A DNA stretch of 64,000 nucleotides. Origin: Sambucus nigra (lineage: Eukaryota > Streptophyta > Magnoliopsida > Dipsacales > Adoxaceae). Below the pieces are notes generated by a model. The model did not search any database, had not been told where the DNA came from, and saw nothing but the letters and a program-made list of their open reading frames with translations. The DNA lies in NCBI GenBank assembly GCA_949130495.1, contig OX422219.1:264415111-264479110 (forward strand), given 5' to 3'. Position numbers and translations under genes: made by a program. Below are positions 1 through 12,336 of the stretch, in pieces. Every line of letters starts with the position of its first letter. The stretch's first letter is position 1.

Positions 1-1371
1 ACTCCAATAAACCGGTAAACTCAAAACTGGACTCTAAGAAAATTCCCAAAAATTCCCTCTGTCACTCGAACCAGAATGACATGTCGTTCGAACCATAATG
101 ACATGTCGTTCGAACCATAATGACATGTCGTTCAAACCACTTCCACTTGTCGTTCGAACCACTTCGCGCGAGATCCTCATCTCGTTTGAACCACTTCGCG
201 CGACTTCGCGCGAGACCCACTGTTTCGTCTTCTTCACCAAATTTCAGCGTTTTCTACCATTTTTGGACCTAAAAACCTCTAAGATTCAACACCCAACGCC
301 TCATCATCAATACCCATCAACACGTAACAGGTTATAAATCATTCCTAACATCCTAGGATCATTAATTCGTCCTTAATCATCAAAATTATATAAAATCCCC
401 AAATTAATTCATATGAACCCTAGTTTCCAAATTTTCAATTCAAGAACCTAATCAACCCAGATTCGTTCATCAATATATAATTCAATTTCGTGATTAATCC
501 TCTACATACATGAAGGACTTTAAACTACCAATTAAACCAATCCTTAATCATAATTTAAATCTCCAATTTTCACCCAATTCATATATAAATCATGATTAAT
601 TTCACCTACACTAACATGAACATGATTATTGTTAAAAGAAAGTAAGTAATAAACACTTGCCTCGAATGTGATGGTTTGATCCATTGGTGATGTTGGTATA
701 TACGCGTTGCTCTCTTCTCGATCTACGCGTTGGTGGTCACAGTTGTGCAAGGTAAGGATAATTTAGCCTTCCCTCTTGGAGTTTGGTTCTCCCTCACACC
801 CTCTATGGTCGTTCTTTCCTTCCTGTGTCTCATAACCCTAAAAGAATTTTCTCGGCTGATAAAATAACTCCTAATTTTCGTCCATTAATTAAACCCAAAA
901 TTACAATTTACCATAATGCCCTCTCGGATTACCGGTTATGCCTAAAATTGCCCCGGGACCCAAACTAAACACCCGGGCATACTATTTTAACTATCTCGAC
1001 CCTTCTGGACTCAACGGCGCACTGGAAATGATCATACGAGTTAATAAAAATAAATTCTCTTTTTATTCCAATCAATCAGTCCCGACACAACTCACACGCG
1101 CATCAGACTTAAATTACCAAACTGTCATTTTTCTCACTTTCAACAATTTATCAAATGTTATAATTCCATATTACATATCACATAGTAATATTCAATAATT
1201 ATCAACAATAAGTATTAACCCTTGGCACACTAGTTAATAATTATTTTAATCCGGATTAATAACAAATTAATTTCTCACATTTTAATTTAATTAATCCAAC
1301 AACAATAATTAATCGCATAATAATAATTAATCACATAATTATTTAAATAGTAAAAAATACGGGGTGTTACA
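1..1371 (-). mobile_element. Partial LTR of a Tekay-like Ty3/gypsy element, cut by the window edge
   Basis: Read on the minus strand this segment begins TGTAACACCCCG at 1371. It shares the layout of the 3-kb LTR at 4468: an AT-rich start, an ATTAATCCGGATTA-type block (about 1250), a TTGGGTCCCGGGG-type block (about 945-965), then a cluster of GTTCGAAC palindromes (about 60-190). The other LTR end and the element body lie left of the window, so it may be a solo LTR or one end of an element. It sits inside Athila-like gag sequence (1372-1695). The target duplication cannot be checked because the left side is missing. Confidence 0.75.
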
Positions 1372-1695
1372 AGTTCTCTCGGGATATAAGATTTCTCTCA
1401 AAGGGCGGTACGGGACCTCTTCCTCACCTGCGGCTACACTACCATGTTGTGACATGTCTCTCTCAGTTGATGACTTTGTATCCTCACTTGGTATGCTCGG
1501 AGCGTGCTCTGTAGTGTGTCCTAAGAGGGATGTTGGAGTGTTACTTGCAATTGAGTGTGGAGGCGTGGGAGGTGGAACCCATAATTGCTGAACATTTGGA
1601 GTGTGAGGGCTATAGGGGTCGTACTCAACTATCGAGTTTTCCTGAATGCTGGTTGGAGTATTTTGGGGAGTTAGAGTGAGTTCGGGATTTTGCAT
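1372..1695 (-). pseudogene. Athila-like gag, N-terminal fragment
   Basis: The minus-strand frame starts with ATG at 1693-1695 and runs open to the LTR junction at 1371. It is clearly homologous to the gag N-terminus of the larger Athila-like element at 59165-58800: both contain the MSQH..AAGEEE and PYRPLRE segments and then YPERT. The rest of gag is absent because the LTR at 1-1371 was inserted after YPERT. Gag would form the particle that packages the element's RNA; this fragment lacks the capsid core and zinc knuckle and cannot work. The identity rests on this internal comparison. Confidence 0.7.
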
Positions 1696-1821
1696 TAATA
1701 GGCTTTTGAGAGATGAAGTATCTTTTTGTGCTTTTTTATTTTTTTTATTTTTGATCGAAGTTTTAGATTAACGGAATCTAACCTACGTCTACCTAAGTCC
1801 CCGACAGCGGCCCTAAAAAGT
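1696..1821 (-). other. Athila-like leader with decayed primer-binding site
   Basis: Between the LTR and gag, the stretch at about 1797-1815 aligns with the Athila primer site at 59290-59308 (core TGGCGCC on the minus strand) but carries substitutions in the GGCGCC core, so priming is probably lost. Confidence 0.5.
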
Positions 1822-3276
1822 TGTCGCGACTAAGAATGTGTCTCTAAAGTGCGTACTCTCTAGGCTCAAGTGCAAGCCTGTCGCGTTAGTAATAAACCCG
1901 GTAAGTCGGGATCGTCTCCACAGGGAAATAGGACGAGAAAATCGTGACGATGGAAGGACAGAGGGTCAACCTAAATTCAACTCTAAGAAGAACGAAAAGA
2001 CAATTGGTTTGCAATTAATCCTACTTAGTAAAAGGAAACTAGAATAAGACTATGGAACTAATGAATTAAGCAAGTATTAATAACTAAGAATGAAGGAATA
2101 AGTATGAAGAGAAAAATAGGTCGGGAATACAATCCCTCAACCCTAGTGTATTGCTAGTATAAAACTAATCGTAAAATTAAGTGATTAATTAGACCCAGCC
2201 TTTAGTACTCTCAATCATTACGTATATGAGGTTCAAGCCCGCACCATACCTAATCAGAGAACGAGTAAAGCAGTAACGCGATAACTACACTCGCATTACA
2301 TTCTAAAGCATCCCGATTACCCTACAGCAAATGAGATCCAAATATCTACAATGGTTGTGTTTGCTACGCAATACGATCTAATAAATTCTTAATTTTAGAG
2401 GATTAATTTTATACATATGCAACGCTCACATCGGGTTGAGTTCATGCATTCCAACCCTAAAAAATCTAGCTGGACATACTGAACCTAACTATGCATAGAT
2501 TAACTATGTTGCATGTGAAAGAAATCATGATGAAAGTATACTGAAACATGCAAGAACGTTAACAGAGAGAATGAAAATTGAATTAAAACTTGTAATCAAA
2601 CTCGGAATTAATTTATCTTCAAGCACAAAATCAAAACTATGTTCCTAGGATAATCTCCCACTTTTCTCTCTATAAAAATCTATTCAAAACTATCTTTTCT
2701 AAGTCAATACAAAGACACAAATACGCTTTATAAGAGTTTGTAACATAATAGGACTCTTTGGACCAATCAACATTTGAGGAGAATTTCTCGTCTCAGGCAC
2801 CTCGAAACGGTTCACCCTGTGGTTCGGGAAAACTTCCTGGTTTGAGCCTTCTTCTTTTCATTTCCAACACTTAGAAAATTTTCATGTTTTCTTCTTTTCT
2901 TCTGTGGATTTTTCTTCAACTTCAAGGAGTCATAACTCTTTCATCGTAGCTCGGATTTGGGAGATGTCTTTTCCAGTGTTATCATTGTTCCAAGATCTTT
3001 AACTTTTTAGTAGGCCCCACCTCCGGTATCAGGCTGCAGAATTACGAAAATACTCTTGAACTTGCCTTCCTAGCCTTTCATTCATTATTTCGATTTCTCT
3101 TTCGCACCGCTCGCATACGTTACCTGTAAAACACATAAGAGAAACACAAAACACGAAATACTTGACAACGAAGGTTAGTAGCATAACTACGAGTTAAATC
3201 CATATCAATTGCACCGCTCGGGTTCACAAAAGTATCGAAATTAAGGGGATAAATATACGATATTTATGCCCGATCA
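1822..3276 (-). repeat. LTR of a diverged Athila-like retrotransposon
   Basis: This 1,455-bp block aligns along its length with the Athila-like LTR at 59315-60890. Shared landmarks are the TG start next to CGCGAC, the block ending AAACCCGGTAAGTCGG, the cluster around the GAGGTTCAAGCCCGC motif, and the ATTTATGCC..ATCA end. It is about 120 bp shorter and clearly older. Together with 1372-1821 it forms the 5' end of a minus-strand element. Flanking DNA begins at 3277. Confidence 0.7.
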
Positions 3277-4462
3277 CCTATTCATGATTGGTACAAAGAG
3301 AAAAAAGGAGATTATAGAGGTTTACATTGTTTATTGAAGGTAATTAAGTTTCTAATTATTATTATGTTTATTGATATATTTTTTTTGAGATTGGGGTTTG
3401 AATCTGTAGTTCCATTCATTGATGATTGAGATTATTTATTATGGTGTTCTCTACTCCATTATATGTGTAGTTGCTTAAATTTATTTGATTAAGTTTGTTT
3501 TTAGTATTTGATAATAGATTGCAGTTAATTAAGCTTTGATTTTGGTGGTTTTTTTACTAGAGCTAATTTATGGATTGGATATGGGATATATAGGTCTTAG
3601 TTTGCGGATTGAGTATACTTTAAACAGTGTTCTTTATTCGTTTTGTGTGTAATAAAATCTATTATTATTTATTTTTTCAATTTATATATAAAATATACAC
3701 ACATAGACGATCAGGTGCGGACCCAAATAATGGGTTTACTAACGGACCACCTCAAAATGACTTAGTTTTGGTGTGAAAATGAGGGTGAGATTACAAGAAA
3801 ACCCCTCACTTCACCTCAAAACACCCCAAAACTACGTCGTTTGAGGTAGTGCATTAGTATTCGTTATAATATTCAGTTATATATTTTTAATGAGTAAGTT
3901 TTTTATTAACAGTTATAGTTTAAAAGCGTGCAAGATTCAGACGTGCTTCTGGTTGACCTCTCCGGCTCCATCTCCATTTTTCCTCTCTCCGGCTCCAACT
4001 TGCTAGTAACTTGTTAACTCATCCATCATTTTTTTTAATTTGACATAATTGGTTTGAAATTTGAATGATTTTTAGATTTATGTTTCCATTGAAGAATTTT
4101 TTAAACTTATAATTTATGTTATTTCCCTATTTTCGATTTATAATATTCAAATTAATGTTTAGAAGATACGTACATTGCTCTTTAATTATAGTTTTAATAG
4201 TATTTTTGCAAGGGGTTAGTTGTGGTCTAAGAATTTAAAAGTAAAGTGTAAATACTATTATCTGATTGGTTGTTTTAATGTGGTGAGCAATATAACTTTT
4301 AAAACATCAATTAAAAGTAGGGTAAATTATACATAGTAATAAACCTCTTAAGTTACACATAGTGCGTATAGATACTAGCCTTCTAGTTCTTATGCGTACG
4401 CATTCAATAGCCCTTAGACTCGTTCGAGAGTCATTACCCCTGTAATGAGATCTCTCGAATAG
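3277..4462. other. Intergenic DNA, no gene seen
   Basis: AT-rich sequence with no credible coding frame. It lies between the old Athila-like LTR and the Tekay-like insertion and should be the older target DNA. An imperfect inverted repeat is at about 3743-3855 (separate entry). No CACTA 5' terminus was found here. Confidence 0.6.
3743..3855. repeat. Imperfect inverted repeat (small hairpin element?)
   Basis: The left arm contains ACCTCAAAATGACTTAGTTT and the right arm contains AAAACTACGTCGTTTGAGGT, its near reverse complement, with a loop of about 25-30 bp. It could be a decayed MITE or a chance foldback. No target duplication was resolved. Confidence 0.35.
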
Positions 4463-4467
4463 CCCCG
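4463..4467. repeat. Target-site duplication CCCCG, left copy
   Basis: CCCCG immediately precedes the TGTAATACC start of the 5' LTR and is repeated exactly at 15345-15349 after the 3' LTR. Ty3/gypsy integrases normally make 5-bp duplications. Confidence 0.9.
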
Positions 4468-4866
4468 TGTAATACCCCGTACTTTTGGCTATATTTATTT
4501 TTGGGATTAATTAATGAAATTGCGTATTTATTGGAAATTAATCCGGATTAATAATAATACTAATGTGATGCGAATTGGTATTTGAGTATGTGCATATATG
4601 ATTATATATGTACTTGGTATTATAAAATTTGTCGTGGGATTTATATACGGCATTTTAGAAATTTTGTTGAGACGCGTGGGACCGCCGCGTCACGGTAGAA
4701 ATATTTTGATATTAAAAGTGAATTTAAAATCTATAATCCGTATGGTCGTTTTGATCCGTATGGTCATTTTGAGTGCGCCAACACGTCCGGAAGGGTCGAG
4801 ATAGTCAGAAAACACTAGCCGGGGGTATAGTTTGGGTCCCGGGGTATTTTTAAACCATCCCGGCAC

Positions 4867-4873
4867 TATAAAG
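4867..4873 (+). promoter_or_regulatory. Putative TATA box in the 5' LTR
   Basis: TATAAAG, 400 bp into the LTR, downstream of a block conserved in the related LTRs (TTGGGTCCCGGGG). It is the best candidate for the element's promoter. The same motif is at 12736-12742 in the 3' LTR. Confidence 0.5.
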
Positions 4874-5596
4874 GGTATTTTAGTAATCTGGTATTTTTGG
4901 GTAATTAAAAGTGACGAAAATTGAGAGTTGTAATCTGATAAGGATTGACCCTAACCAACCCTTATTAACCCAACAAGCTACGGAGGTTCATTAATTAGGT
5001 TTTCATAAATTCCCCAAGGCAAACCCTAGCCACCATAGCCTTTTGGAGAAGAAAGCTTGGAGAAGGAGAGAGAGAGAGAGGAAACTCTGCAGAAACTTCA
5101 TCAAAACCAGAAATCAAACCAAGGCAAGTGTTTTAATCTTATTTAAACTCGTAGAATGTTTCCTCCATGTTAGAAATTGATGAATTTCAACTGTTCTTGG
5201 AAGATAATGAAAACCATGTAGTTTGAGGATTAGAACTTAAAAATTGTGAAGAGAATTGCATGTAGTATGATAGGTAAATGATTTCCCTTATTATAATTGT
5301 GATTAGAAGGAAAGAAAACGAATTAAATTCTGGGATTTGATGATGATATGTAGTTAGGGTTCATGTTCTTGAGATAATTGGAAAAAAGTGTAGAAAGGTG
5401 TAAATTAAATTAATATTTGGATGGATTGATCCCTTAGAAACATGTTAGGATGTGACTATATATGTTTAGTATTGATTATAGACCCTAAAACGTTATTAGG
5501 ATGGACTTTGGGAGAGATTAGAAGTGTTATAAACGGTGAAAAACGAATTGGGGAAAAATCTGGGCCGAAACTGGCATCTCGTTAGAAGCAGCCCCC

Positions 5597-5822
5597 AGGT
5601 CGTTCGAACGAGCTCGTTCGAACGAGCTTCTAACGAGTTGACCAGTCGTTATTAACGAGTGGGGTTTTCGTTCGATATCTCGTTCGAACGAGATATCGTT
5701 AGAAGGGTCAGTTCGTTCGAACGAACTGGGATCTCGTTCGAACAGCCTCGTTCGAACGAGACTTCTAACGACCTGACAGTCCAAACTCGTTCGAAGCCTC
5801 GTTCGAACGAGACTTCTAACGA
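5597..5822. repeat. Array of TTCGAA palindromes in the LTR
   Basis: About eight copies of a TCGTTCGAACGA-type palindrome occur in some 225 bp, mixed with TTCTAACGAG and GTTAGAAG half-motifs. An essentially identical array is in the 3' LTR (about 13466-13691). It lies downstream of the putative TATA box, so it would be transcribed. Confidence 0.85.
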
Positions 5823-7477
5823 GTTGACAGTTTGACCCTTTTTGGACTGTTTTGACTTTTGGAGTTCCGGGAGATGGTTCAAGGGTAGAGTTAGCATCCC
5901 TTTGATGATATAGTGATTGATTTGGGATTTTTGGGTTGTTGGGATGAGTAAATCATATACGAGAGTTATATTCAATGAATCTTTCGGGTTGAAACGTGAG
6001 TGACTACTACGATGTGAGGATGAATTATAGCACGTATAATTATGAACCGGAATAATATAAGTTGTGATAATTAGTTAGTACGAGAATGCGATATGTACTA
6101 CGAATATAATGCGGTATTACTAAGATGTGTGTTTACTTAGTATTGATATATGGATTGTATGTATGACATACCTACCATACTTGCTATCACGGGAGGTTTC
6201 GTTCGCTTAGGACCCTCTAATCCTTGTGTGCCTACGGGGGGGATATAGACTGGTACCTTGATGAACATAGGTCATAGAAAGACTTATTGTGATATTGATA
6301 AGTCCGCTGACCATGGGAGCGTAGGTATGTGCGTGACCCATGTGATGGTGACTGTGTTCGCCTCCATTATTTGTGATGTTGTTATCGGTAAACTATTCCT
6401 GAGAGATTCGGAATATGTAATCCTTATGTACGTGATGTACCGGGATGGATAGCAGAGTATGTGTGCACTACAGCTTAAATTGCGGGGTGCTTGTATTGTA
6501 TATTTATGAGATGAATAATATACATTAAATTACCGGAAATCCTCATGTTAATATTGTAAAAATATTACGGTATTGTTTCGAGTTATTTAAGGAGTTAACT
6601 GATAGTTATATCAATGGCATATTTAATAACTGAGTTTACGTTAAACCTCTATTTTATTACAAGCGTTGTTACGTTAATTGGAACCGAGTAATATGGGTAG
6701 AACCTTTGGCAGTCTAGCTAGTTATGTTGTCAGTTAGCTAGTAATATGGGTCGATATAGATGGGTACTTACGTTAGGAGTGCACAGTTAGACGAGAGGTG
6801 AGAATATCATGCGAGTGTACGTCCTAACATGTACTTTGCATTTAATGTTTTAAATGTTTTTAAAGCACTTGCAGGTTTTTAAAAATAACTTCCACTTTCG
6901 GGCTCTGACCCATTTTCTTTCAAATATATTTTCTTGTAAAACCATTTTAGGTGCCCAGCCACAAGGACACCAAGCATAGGATTCTCATTCAGGTGACGAG
7001 CTGTAGCTGTTTGTGGAAGCTACAGGGATTTGCATGTAGACGCTTCTCTCATTTGAATTCCAGTCTCAGCATCTACCAGTTGTAGGGCATGTTGCCCAAT
7101 TCTATTAGACATTTTTACATTTCAGTTTTCAGACTCTAGCATGTATTGCTCAGTATTCAGTTTTAGTTAATTATTTCAGTTTACTTATCAGTTGTGGGAT
7201 TTGTATTGAGGAGTTTTTCCTCCAGGTTTTATTTACATAGTGTGATGATTATTCATTCTATTTCAGTATGGTGAATGGTGTTATTTAGTTATTCATTACT
7301 CTTGTTGCATGTTATTCAGATTTAATAAAATTTGGCACTTACTTTTTAAATACTAGGTGGTTAGTAATCTTTAAAATGTTTTCGACAGTGATGCTATTAA
7401 CTGAGCCAACTTGGCATTTTGAATTAATTTTATAAAGGAGTAGCTACCCGGTGTTTAATTAGTCGGGGTGTCACAGG

Positions 7478-7489
7478 TGGTATCAGAGC
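7478..7489 (+). promoter_or_regulatory. Primer-binding site, initiator methionine tRNA
   Basis: TGGTATCAGAGC two bases after the LTR end is the usual complement of the 3' end of plant tRNA-iMet and would prime minus-strand DNA synthesis. Confidence 0.93.
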
Positions 7490-7659
7490 ATCAGGTTCTA
7501 GTGTCCTTTAGGATCTGTACGGCTATTATGTTTCCGCTACGTTTCCTTTGATATAGAGCCCTATATTTTAGGACTGTTGTACTCTTTTTGTGTGAACGTT
7601 TCGTTCTTCAGCTATTTTAAAGTTTATCTGTAGACTTATAAACTTTGTTCTCATTTCAG

Positions 7660-10600
7660 ATGCCTCCACGACGTGCACGACGAGTTCCCAGGAATGCCAC
7701 GCCCGAACCACAGCCCGCTCCAGTTCAGGGCATGTTGAACGCCGCTGAGGTTGCTGCTATAGTAGCCCAAGCGGTAAATGCTGCGATTACCGTGATTCAG
7801 CAGGCACCACCGCAGGCGCCGGTTGCCGCGCCAGTACAGGTTAATGCATTCCCGTCTGCTTGGGAACGTGTACGTGACGCTTTTCAAAAAGCGCATCCAC
7901 CAGAGTTTGCTGGAAGCTCAGATGTGGTTATCTCGAGCCAATGGAGGAAGGACATGCAGAGGCATTTGAGGATGCATGAGTGCACTGATGTTCAGAAACA
8001 GGTGCTAGCTACTTTCAAGCTAGTTGGATCTGCGTTACAGTGGTGGGAATCTATTACCACCGCAGAGGAGAGGGATACCCTCACGATACAGGAGTTCTGG
8101 GTGCGGTTCGACCGCAAGTATTTTCCGTCCGCAGTTCATACAGAGATGAGGAGGAAGCTGATGAGTTTGAAGCAGGAGGGCAAGACAGTGGCCGAGTATG
8201 AGGCCGAGTTCACTAACCTGTTGAATATCGTTCCAGACGAGATTCCAACAGAGAAGAAGAAGATAGAGAAGTTCACTGATGGGTTGAATTGGAGGATCCG
8301 TCAGCATCTGCTAAGGAACCTATCGTTGGCCACGTATTCTGATGTGGTTAACGCTGCATTACTACACTGCCAGGACCACCGTTTTCATATGGCCGAGGGC
8401 AAGCGGTCAGGGGAGTCTAGCCATCAGGGCAGGACTGGAGGGCATGGTGCCAGCGGGGCACAGACCGGTCAGGGGCAGAGACAGACTGAGCAGGGTACCC
8501 AGCAGGGGGACAATAAGAGGTTCCGGTCAGGGAACTACAGGCAGGGACAGGGAGGTTTCCGCTAGGGCCATCAGGGTCCAAACGGCCATCAGGGCCAGCA
8601 GGGACAGAATGGGCAGCTATTTCATCAGGGCCAGCAGGGCCAAGGGAGGAATGGTAACGGCCACCAGGGCCGGGGACAGCAGGGGCAGAGGGGAGGGAAC
8701 TTCCCAGGGAAGTGCTTTACTTGTGGCAAGACTGGCCATAAGAAGCAGGATTGTCCTGATAGGGGCAGGGCCCCACAGCAGCAGCAGCAGGGTGCTCGCC
8801 AGGAGCCACAGAGACCTATGTTTCCCGCCGCTCTTCTTGCACCGCCACAGATGGCAGCTTTGCCACCCATTCCAGCAGTCCCAGCTCAGCAGGGGCAGCT
8901 ACAGTATGGACGTGTCTACAACGTCCACCAGGCTGCAGTTCCACAGGCACCGCCCGCGATCGAGGGTACGTTTCCTATCCATGGCACTATGGGTCGGGTG
9001 TTATTTGATACGGGTGCTACACATTGTTTTATTGCTATACACTTCGCGAAAGCTTTAGGATTGTTAGCTACGGCAGAGAGCACAGTGACGTGTGTCGACT
9101 CACCATTGGGGAGTGGGTCACTTATTTTCTTTATATGCCGGGGAGTCGGGGTAGAGGTTGGTAGTTTGGTATTGCCTGCGGACATGTTAGTGTTAGACAT
9201 GCATGTTCACGATGTGATCATCGGTATGGACTGGCTCGTATCATATAGGGCCATGATTGATTGCTTCAGCGGGAGCATTGTTTTTGCCATTCCGGGGCAG
9301 GAGATGTTTATAGTGGCGATGCCTCGCCCAGAGGGAGGATCGACCGCTCATCTGTATTACATAGAGGAGGATACCTCTAAGGAGGTTGTGATTCCTTTAG
9401 ATTCGATCCCGGTTGTCAGGGAGTATTCGGATGTGTTTCAGGAGATACCAGGCTTACCACCCAGTCGAGAGATAGACTTCGTTATTGATTTGCTACCGGG
9501 TACGAGACCTATAGCACGTGCACCGTACCGTATGGCTCCAGCTGAGATGCGAGAGCTACGGGATCAGATAGAGCAGCTGTTAGGGCAGGGCTTTATTCGC
9601 AGGAGTACCTCACCTTGGGGCGCTCCAGTTTTGTTTGTGAAGAAGAGGGATGGTTCACTGAGATTGTGCGTGGACTACCGAGAGTTGAATAAGGTCACGA
9701 TACGGAATAAGTATCCGCTGCCTCGAATCGATGACTTATTCGACCAGTTGAGAGGAGCTTCTTTCTTCTCGAAGATTGACTTGAGGTTGGGATACCATCA
9801 GTTGCGTATCAGGGAGGAGGATGTCTCGAAGACTGCGTTCTTGTCGAGATATGGTTCTTATGAGTTTCGGGTTATGCCTTTCGGTTTGACCAACGCTCCA
9901 GCAGTGTTTATGGACTTGATGAACAGAGTGTTCAGAGATTTCCTAGATCAGTTTGTCATTGTCTTCATTGATGACATTCTGGTTTACTCTCAGACAGAGG
10001 AGGAGCACGCCGAGCATTTGAGGCTGGTTTTACAGACACTTCGTCAGAACGAGCTGTATGCAAAATATGAGAAGTGCGGGTTTTGGTTGAAGGAAGTCCA
10101 GTTCTTGGGTCATATTATTTCCGATCAGGGAATATCTGTTGATCCGGGGAAGGTGTCAGCGGTAAGGGAGTGGGGACATCCCACGACACCAACGGAGATT
10201 CGTAGTTTCTTGGGCTTAGCAGGATACTACAGGAGGTTTATTTGGGGTTTCTCAGAGATAGCAGGTCCTTTGACACATCTTACTCGTAAGGGTGTGCCAT
10301 ATATCTGGAGTGATGCCTGTCAGTTGGCATTCGATGAGTTGAAGGACAAATTGACCTCAGCACCTGTGTTAGCATTGTCGAGACCGGGAGTTGAGTATTT
10401 GGTTTACACCGATGCGTCTTTGCAAGGGCTTGGAGGTGTGTTACAGCAGGAGAGACAGGCCATAGCTTATGCTTCCCGTAAGCTTAAGCCTCATGAGAAG
10501 AATTACCCCACACATGATTTGGAGTTGGCGGCAGTGGTAATTGCCTTACGGATTTGGAGGCACTATCTTTTGGGGGAGAAGTTTCAGCTGTTCACGGACC

Positions 10601-12294
10601 ACAAGTCACTACAGTATCTATTCACGCAGAAGGAATTAAATATGCGGCAGCGTAGGTGGCTTGAATTTGTGAAAGACTACCAGTTCGACATACAGTACCA
10701 CCCGGGTAAGGCTAACGTGGTAGCAGACGCGTTAAGCCGTAGGCCAGCAGACAAGGTGGCAGAGGTGTGGAAAGCGAAGTGGAAGGAATTGGGACACCAG
10801 GATGCAGTGGCCCGATCTTTCATGTCTGTGATGACCGTTACACCGCAGATTGTCACGAAGGTTGTACGGGCACAGGCAAATGATTCGTTCTGTCAGGAAC
10901 AGATAGTTCGATTACTCGCTGAGGGAGCTGAATCCTATACCGTTAGCTCAGACGGGGGATTACGCTTCAATGGGAGATTGGTAGTTCCGGAAGGAGAGGA
11001 ATTGCGACACGATGTTATGGCAGAGTCGCACGGTTCACGGTTCGCGGTACATCCCGGAGGGGACAAAATGTACCAAGACATGAGACGGCAGTATTGGTGG
11101 AGCGGTATGAAGAAAGATATCGCTGAGTTTGTCTCGAAATGCGCCACTTGTCAACTTGTAAAAGTGGATCATCAGAGACCAGCAGGATTGCTACAACCGT
11201 TGGAGGTTCCGGTGTGGATGTGGGAGAGCATATCCATGGATTTTGTCACGGGGTTGCCTACGTCGCAGAGGGGTCACGACTCCGTTTGGGTAATTGTGGA
11301 CAGGTTGTCCAAGGTCGCTCACTTTTTACCCGTTAGGACTGATTACACTGCGGGACAGTATGCCCAGCTCTTCATTTCAGAGATTGTGAGACTTCACGGT
11401 GTGCCCCTGAATATCGTGTCTGACAGAGACAAGATATTTGTTTCGCGGTTTTGGGAAAGTTTCCAGGAGGCCATGGGCACAGAATTGCGGTTGAGTACGG
11501 CTTATCATCCGCAGACCGATGGGCAGACAGAACGCACCAATCATATGTTGGAGGACATGCTACGCATGTGCATTATTGACTTCGGGGGTGGATGGGAGCA
11601 GTACCTTCCACTGGTGGAGTTTGCTTACAACAACTCTTATCAGTTCACGATTGGCATGGCTCCGTTTGAGGCATTGTACGGTAGGCCTTGTCGTTCCCCA
11701 GCATGTTGGTTGGAAGTGGGGGACAACAAACTACTTGGGCCAGAAGTGATCCAGGATACTTCGGCAAGGATTGAGTTGATTCGAAGTCGCATTCGGGTAG
11801 CTCAAGACAGGCAGAAGAGTTATGCTGATGCAAAGAGGTTTTTCAGGGAGTTCCAAGTGGGGGACCAGGTTTTGCTCAGGGTATCTCCTATGAAGGGGAT
11901 TATGCGTTTCGGGAAGAAGGGGAAGTTGGCACCGAGGTATGTGGGGCCGTTTCCTATTATTGAGCGGATCGGACCGGTTGCGTATAGACTCGGGTTACCG
12001 GAGAATTTGCATCGGATTCACGACGTGTTCCACATTTCCTCGCTGAGGAAATACCTTAGGGATGATTTGGCTCATTCTCACATTGCTGTGGAGGACATCG
12101 ATCTCCAGCCGGATAGCTCTTATGAGGAAGGGCCGATTGCTATTTTGGACCGAAGCGAGAGGAAACTACGGTCAAAGATAGTTCCGTTAGTACGTGTTCA
12201 GTGGCGACATCACAATGTCGAGGAGTCCACATGGGAGCGCGAGGATGAGATGCGCGAACGTTATCCAGAGCTGTTTTTAGCAGGTACTTTCTAG
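7660..12294 (+). pseudogene. gag-pol: gag-pro-pol polyprotein of the Tekay-like element, one frame with an internal TAG
   Basis: This frame encodes the particle protein and all enzymes for copying and inserting the element. I start it at the ATG of MPPRRARR (7660), matching the gag start of the related element at 62454; an in-frame ATG is also at 7645. By residue: capsid-type gag at about 80-237; TAG stop at 302; CX2CX4HX4C zinc knuckle at 352-365 (8713-8754); aspartic protease DTGA at 450-453; reverse transcriptase with FIDD at 769-772; RNase H with YTDAS near 917; integrase HHCC region then D1194, D1255 and E1291 with 35 residues between the last two; and a chromodomain-like C-terminus in about the last 90 residues. 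All motifs look intact. The stop separates capsid from zinc knuckle, so full enzyme production would need readthrough; otherwise the copy needs proteins from elsewhere. The stop sits in a run of Gln-Gly codons, so it probably arose from CAG by C-to-T change. Confidence 0.93.
8563..8565 (+). other. In-frame TAG between gag capsid and zinc knuckle
   Basis: The frame is open on both sides: 7660-8562 upstream and 8566-12294 downstream. The codon sits where Gln-Gly repeats predict CAG. Either a recent nonsense mutation in a CHG site or a readthrough site. Confidence 0.9.
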
Positions 12295-12320
12295 TTTCGA
12301 ATTTCGGGACGAAATTCAGT

Positions 12321-12336
12321 TATTAGGGGGGAAGTA
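12321..12336 (+). promoter_or_regulatory. Polypurine tract before the 3' LTR
   Basis: The AGGGGGGAAG run directly before the LTR start would prime plus-strand synthesis. Confidence 0.8.

Larger units (their letters stand above)
4468..7475 (+). repeat. 5' LTR of the Tekay-like element
   Basis: It starts TGTAATACCCCG and ends GTGTCACA, with TG..CA termini, and is 3,008 bp long, identical in length to the LTR at 12337. It contains a TATA box near its first 400 bp and a palindrome array at about 5597-5822. The short open frames inside (for example 5527-5975 and 6258-6452) recur in both LTRs and show no recognisable protein. Confidence 0.95.

Noticed and set aside
3277..4462. Left end of the CACTA element
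   Set aside because: No CACTA-type terminus or matching subterminal repeats could be found there.
5527..5975. Overlapping frames rich in SFER and RSNE repeats in the Tekay-like LTR
   Set aside because: The apparent peptide repeats are just translations of the TTCGAA palindrome array; same in both LTRs.
6258..6452. 64-codon frame in the Tekay-like 5' LTR, repeated at 14127-14321
   Set aside because: Identical in both LTRs because the LTRs are near-identical, not because of selection; no recognisable domain.
7645..7659. Upstream in-frame ATG as gag start
   Set aside because: The related element at 62454 starts at the position equivalent to 7660 (MPPRR/MSPKR), right after CAG.
8342..9058. 238-codon plus-strand frame overlapping gag
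   Set aside because: Shadow frame of the Gln/Gly-rich gag tail; the real frame shows zinc knuckle and protease.
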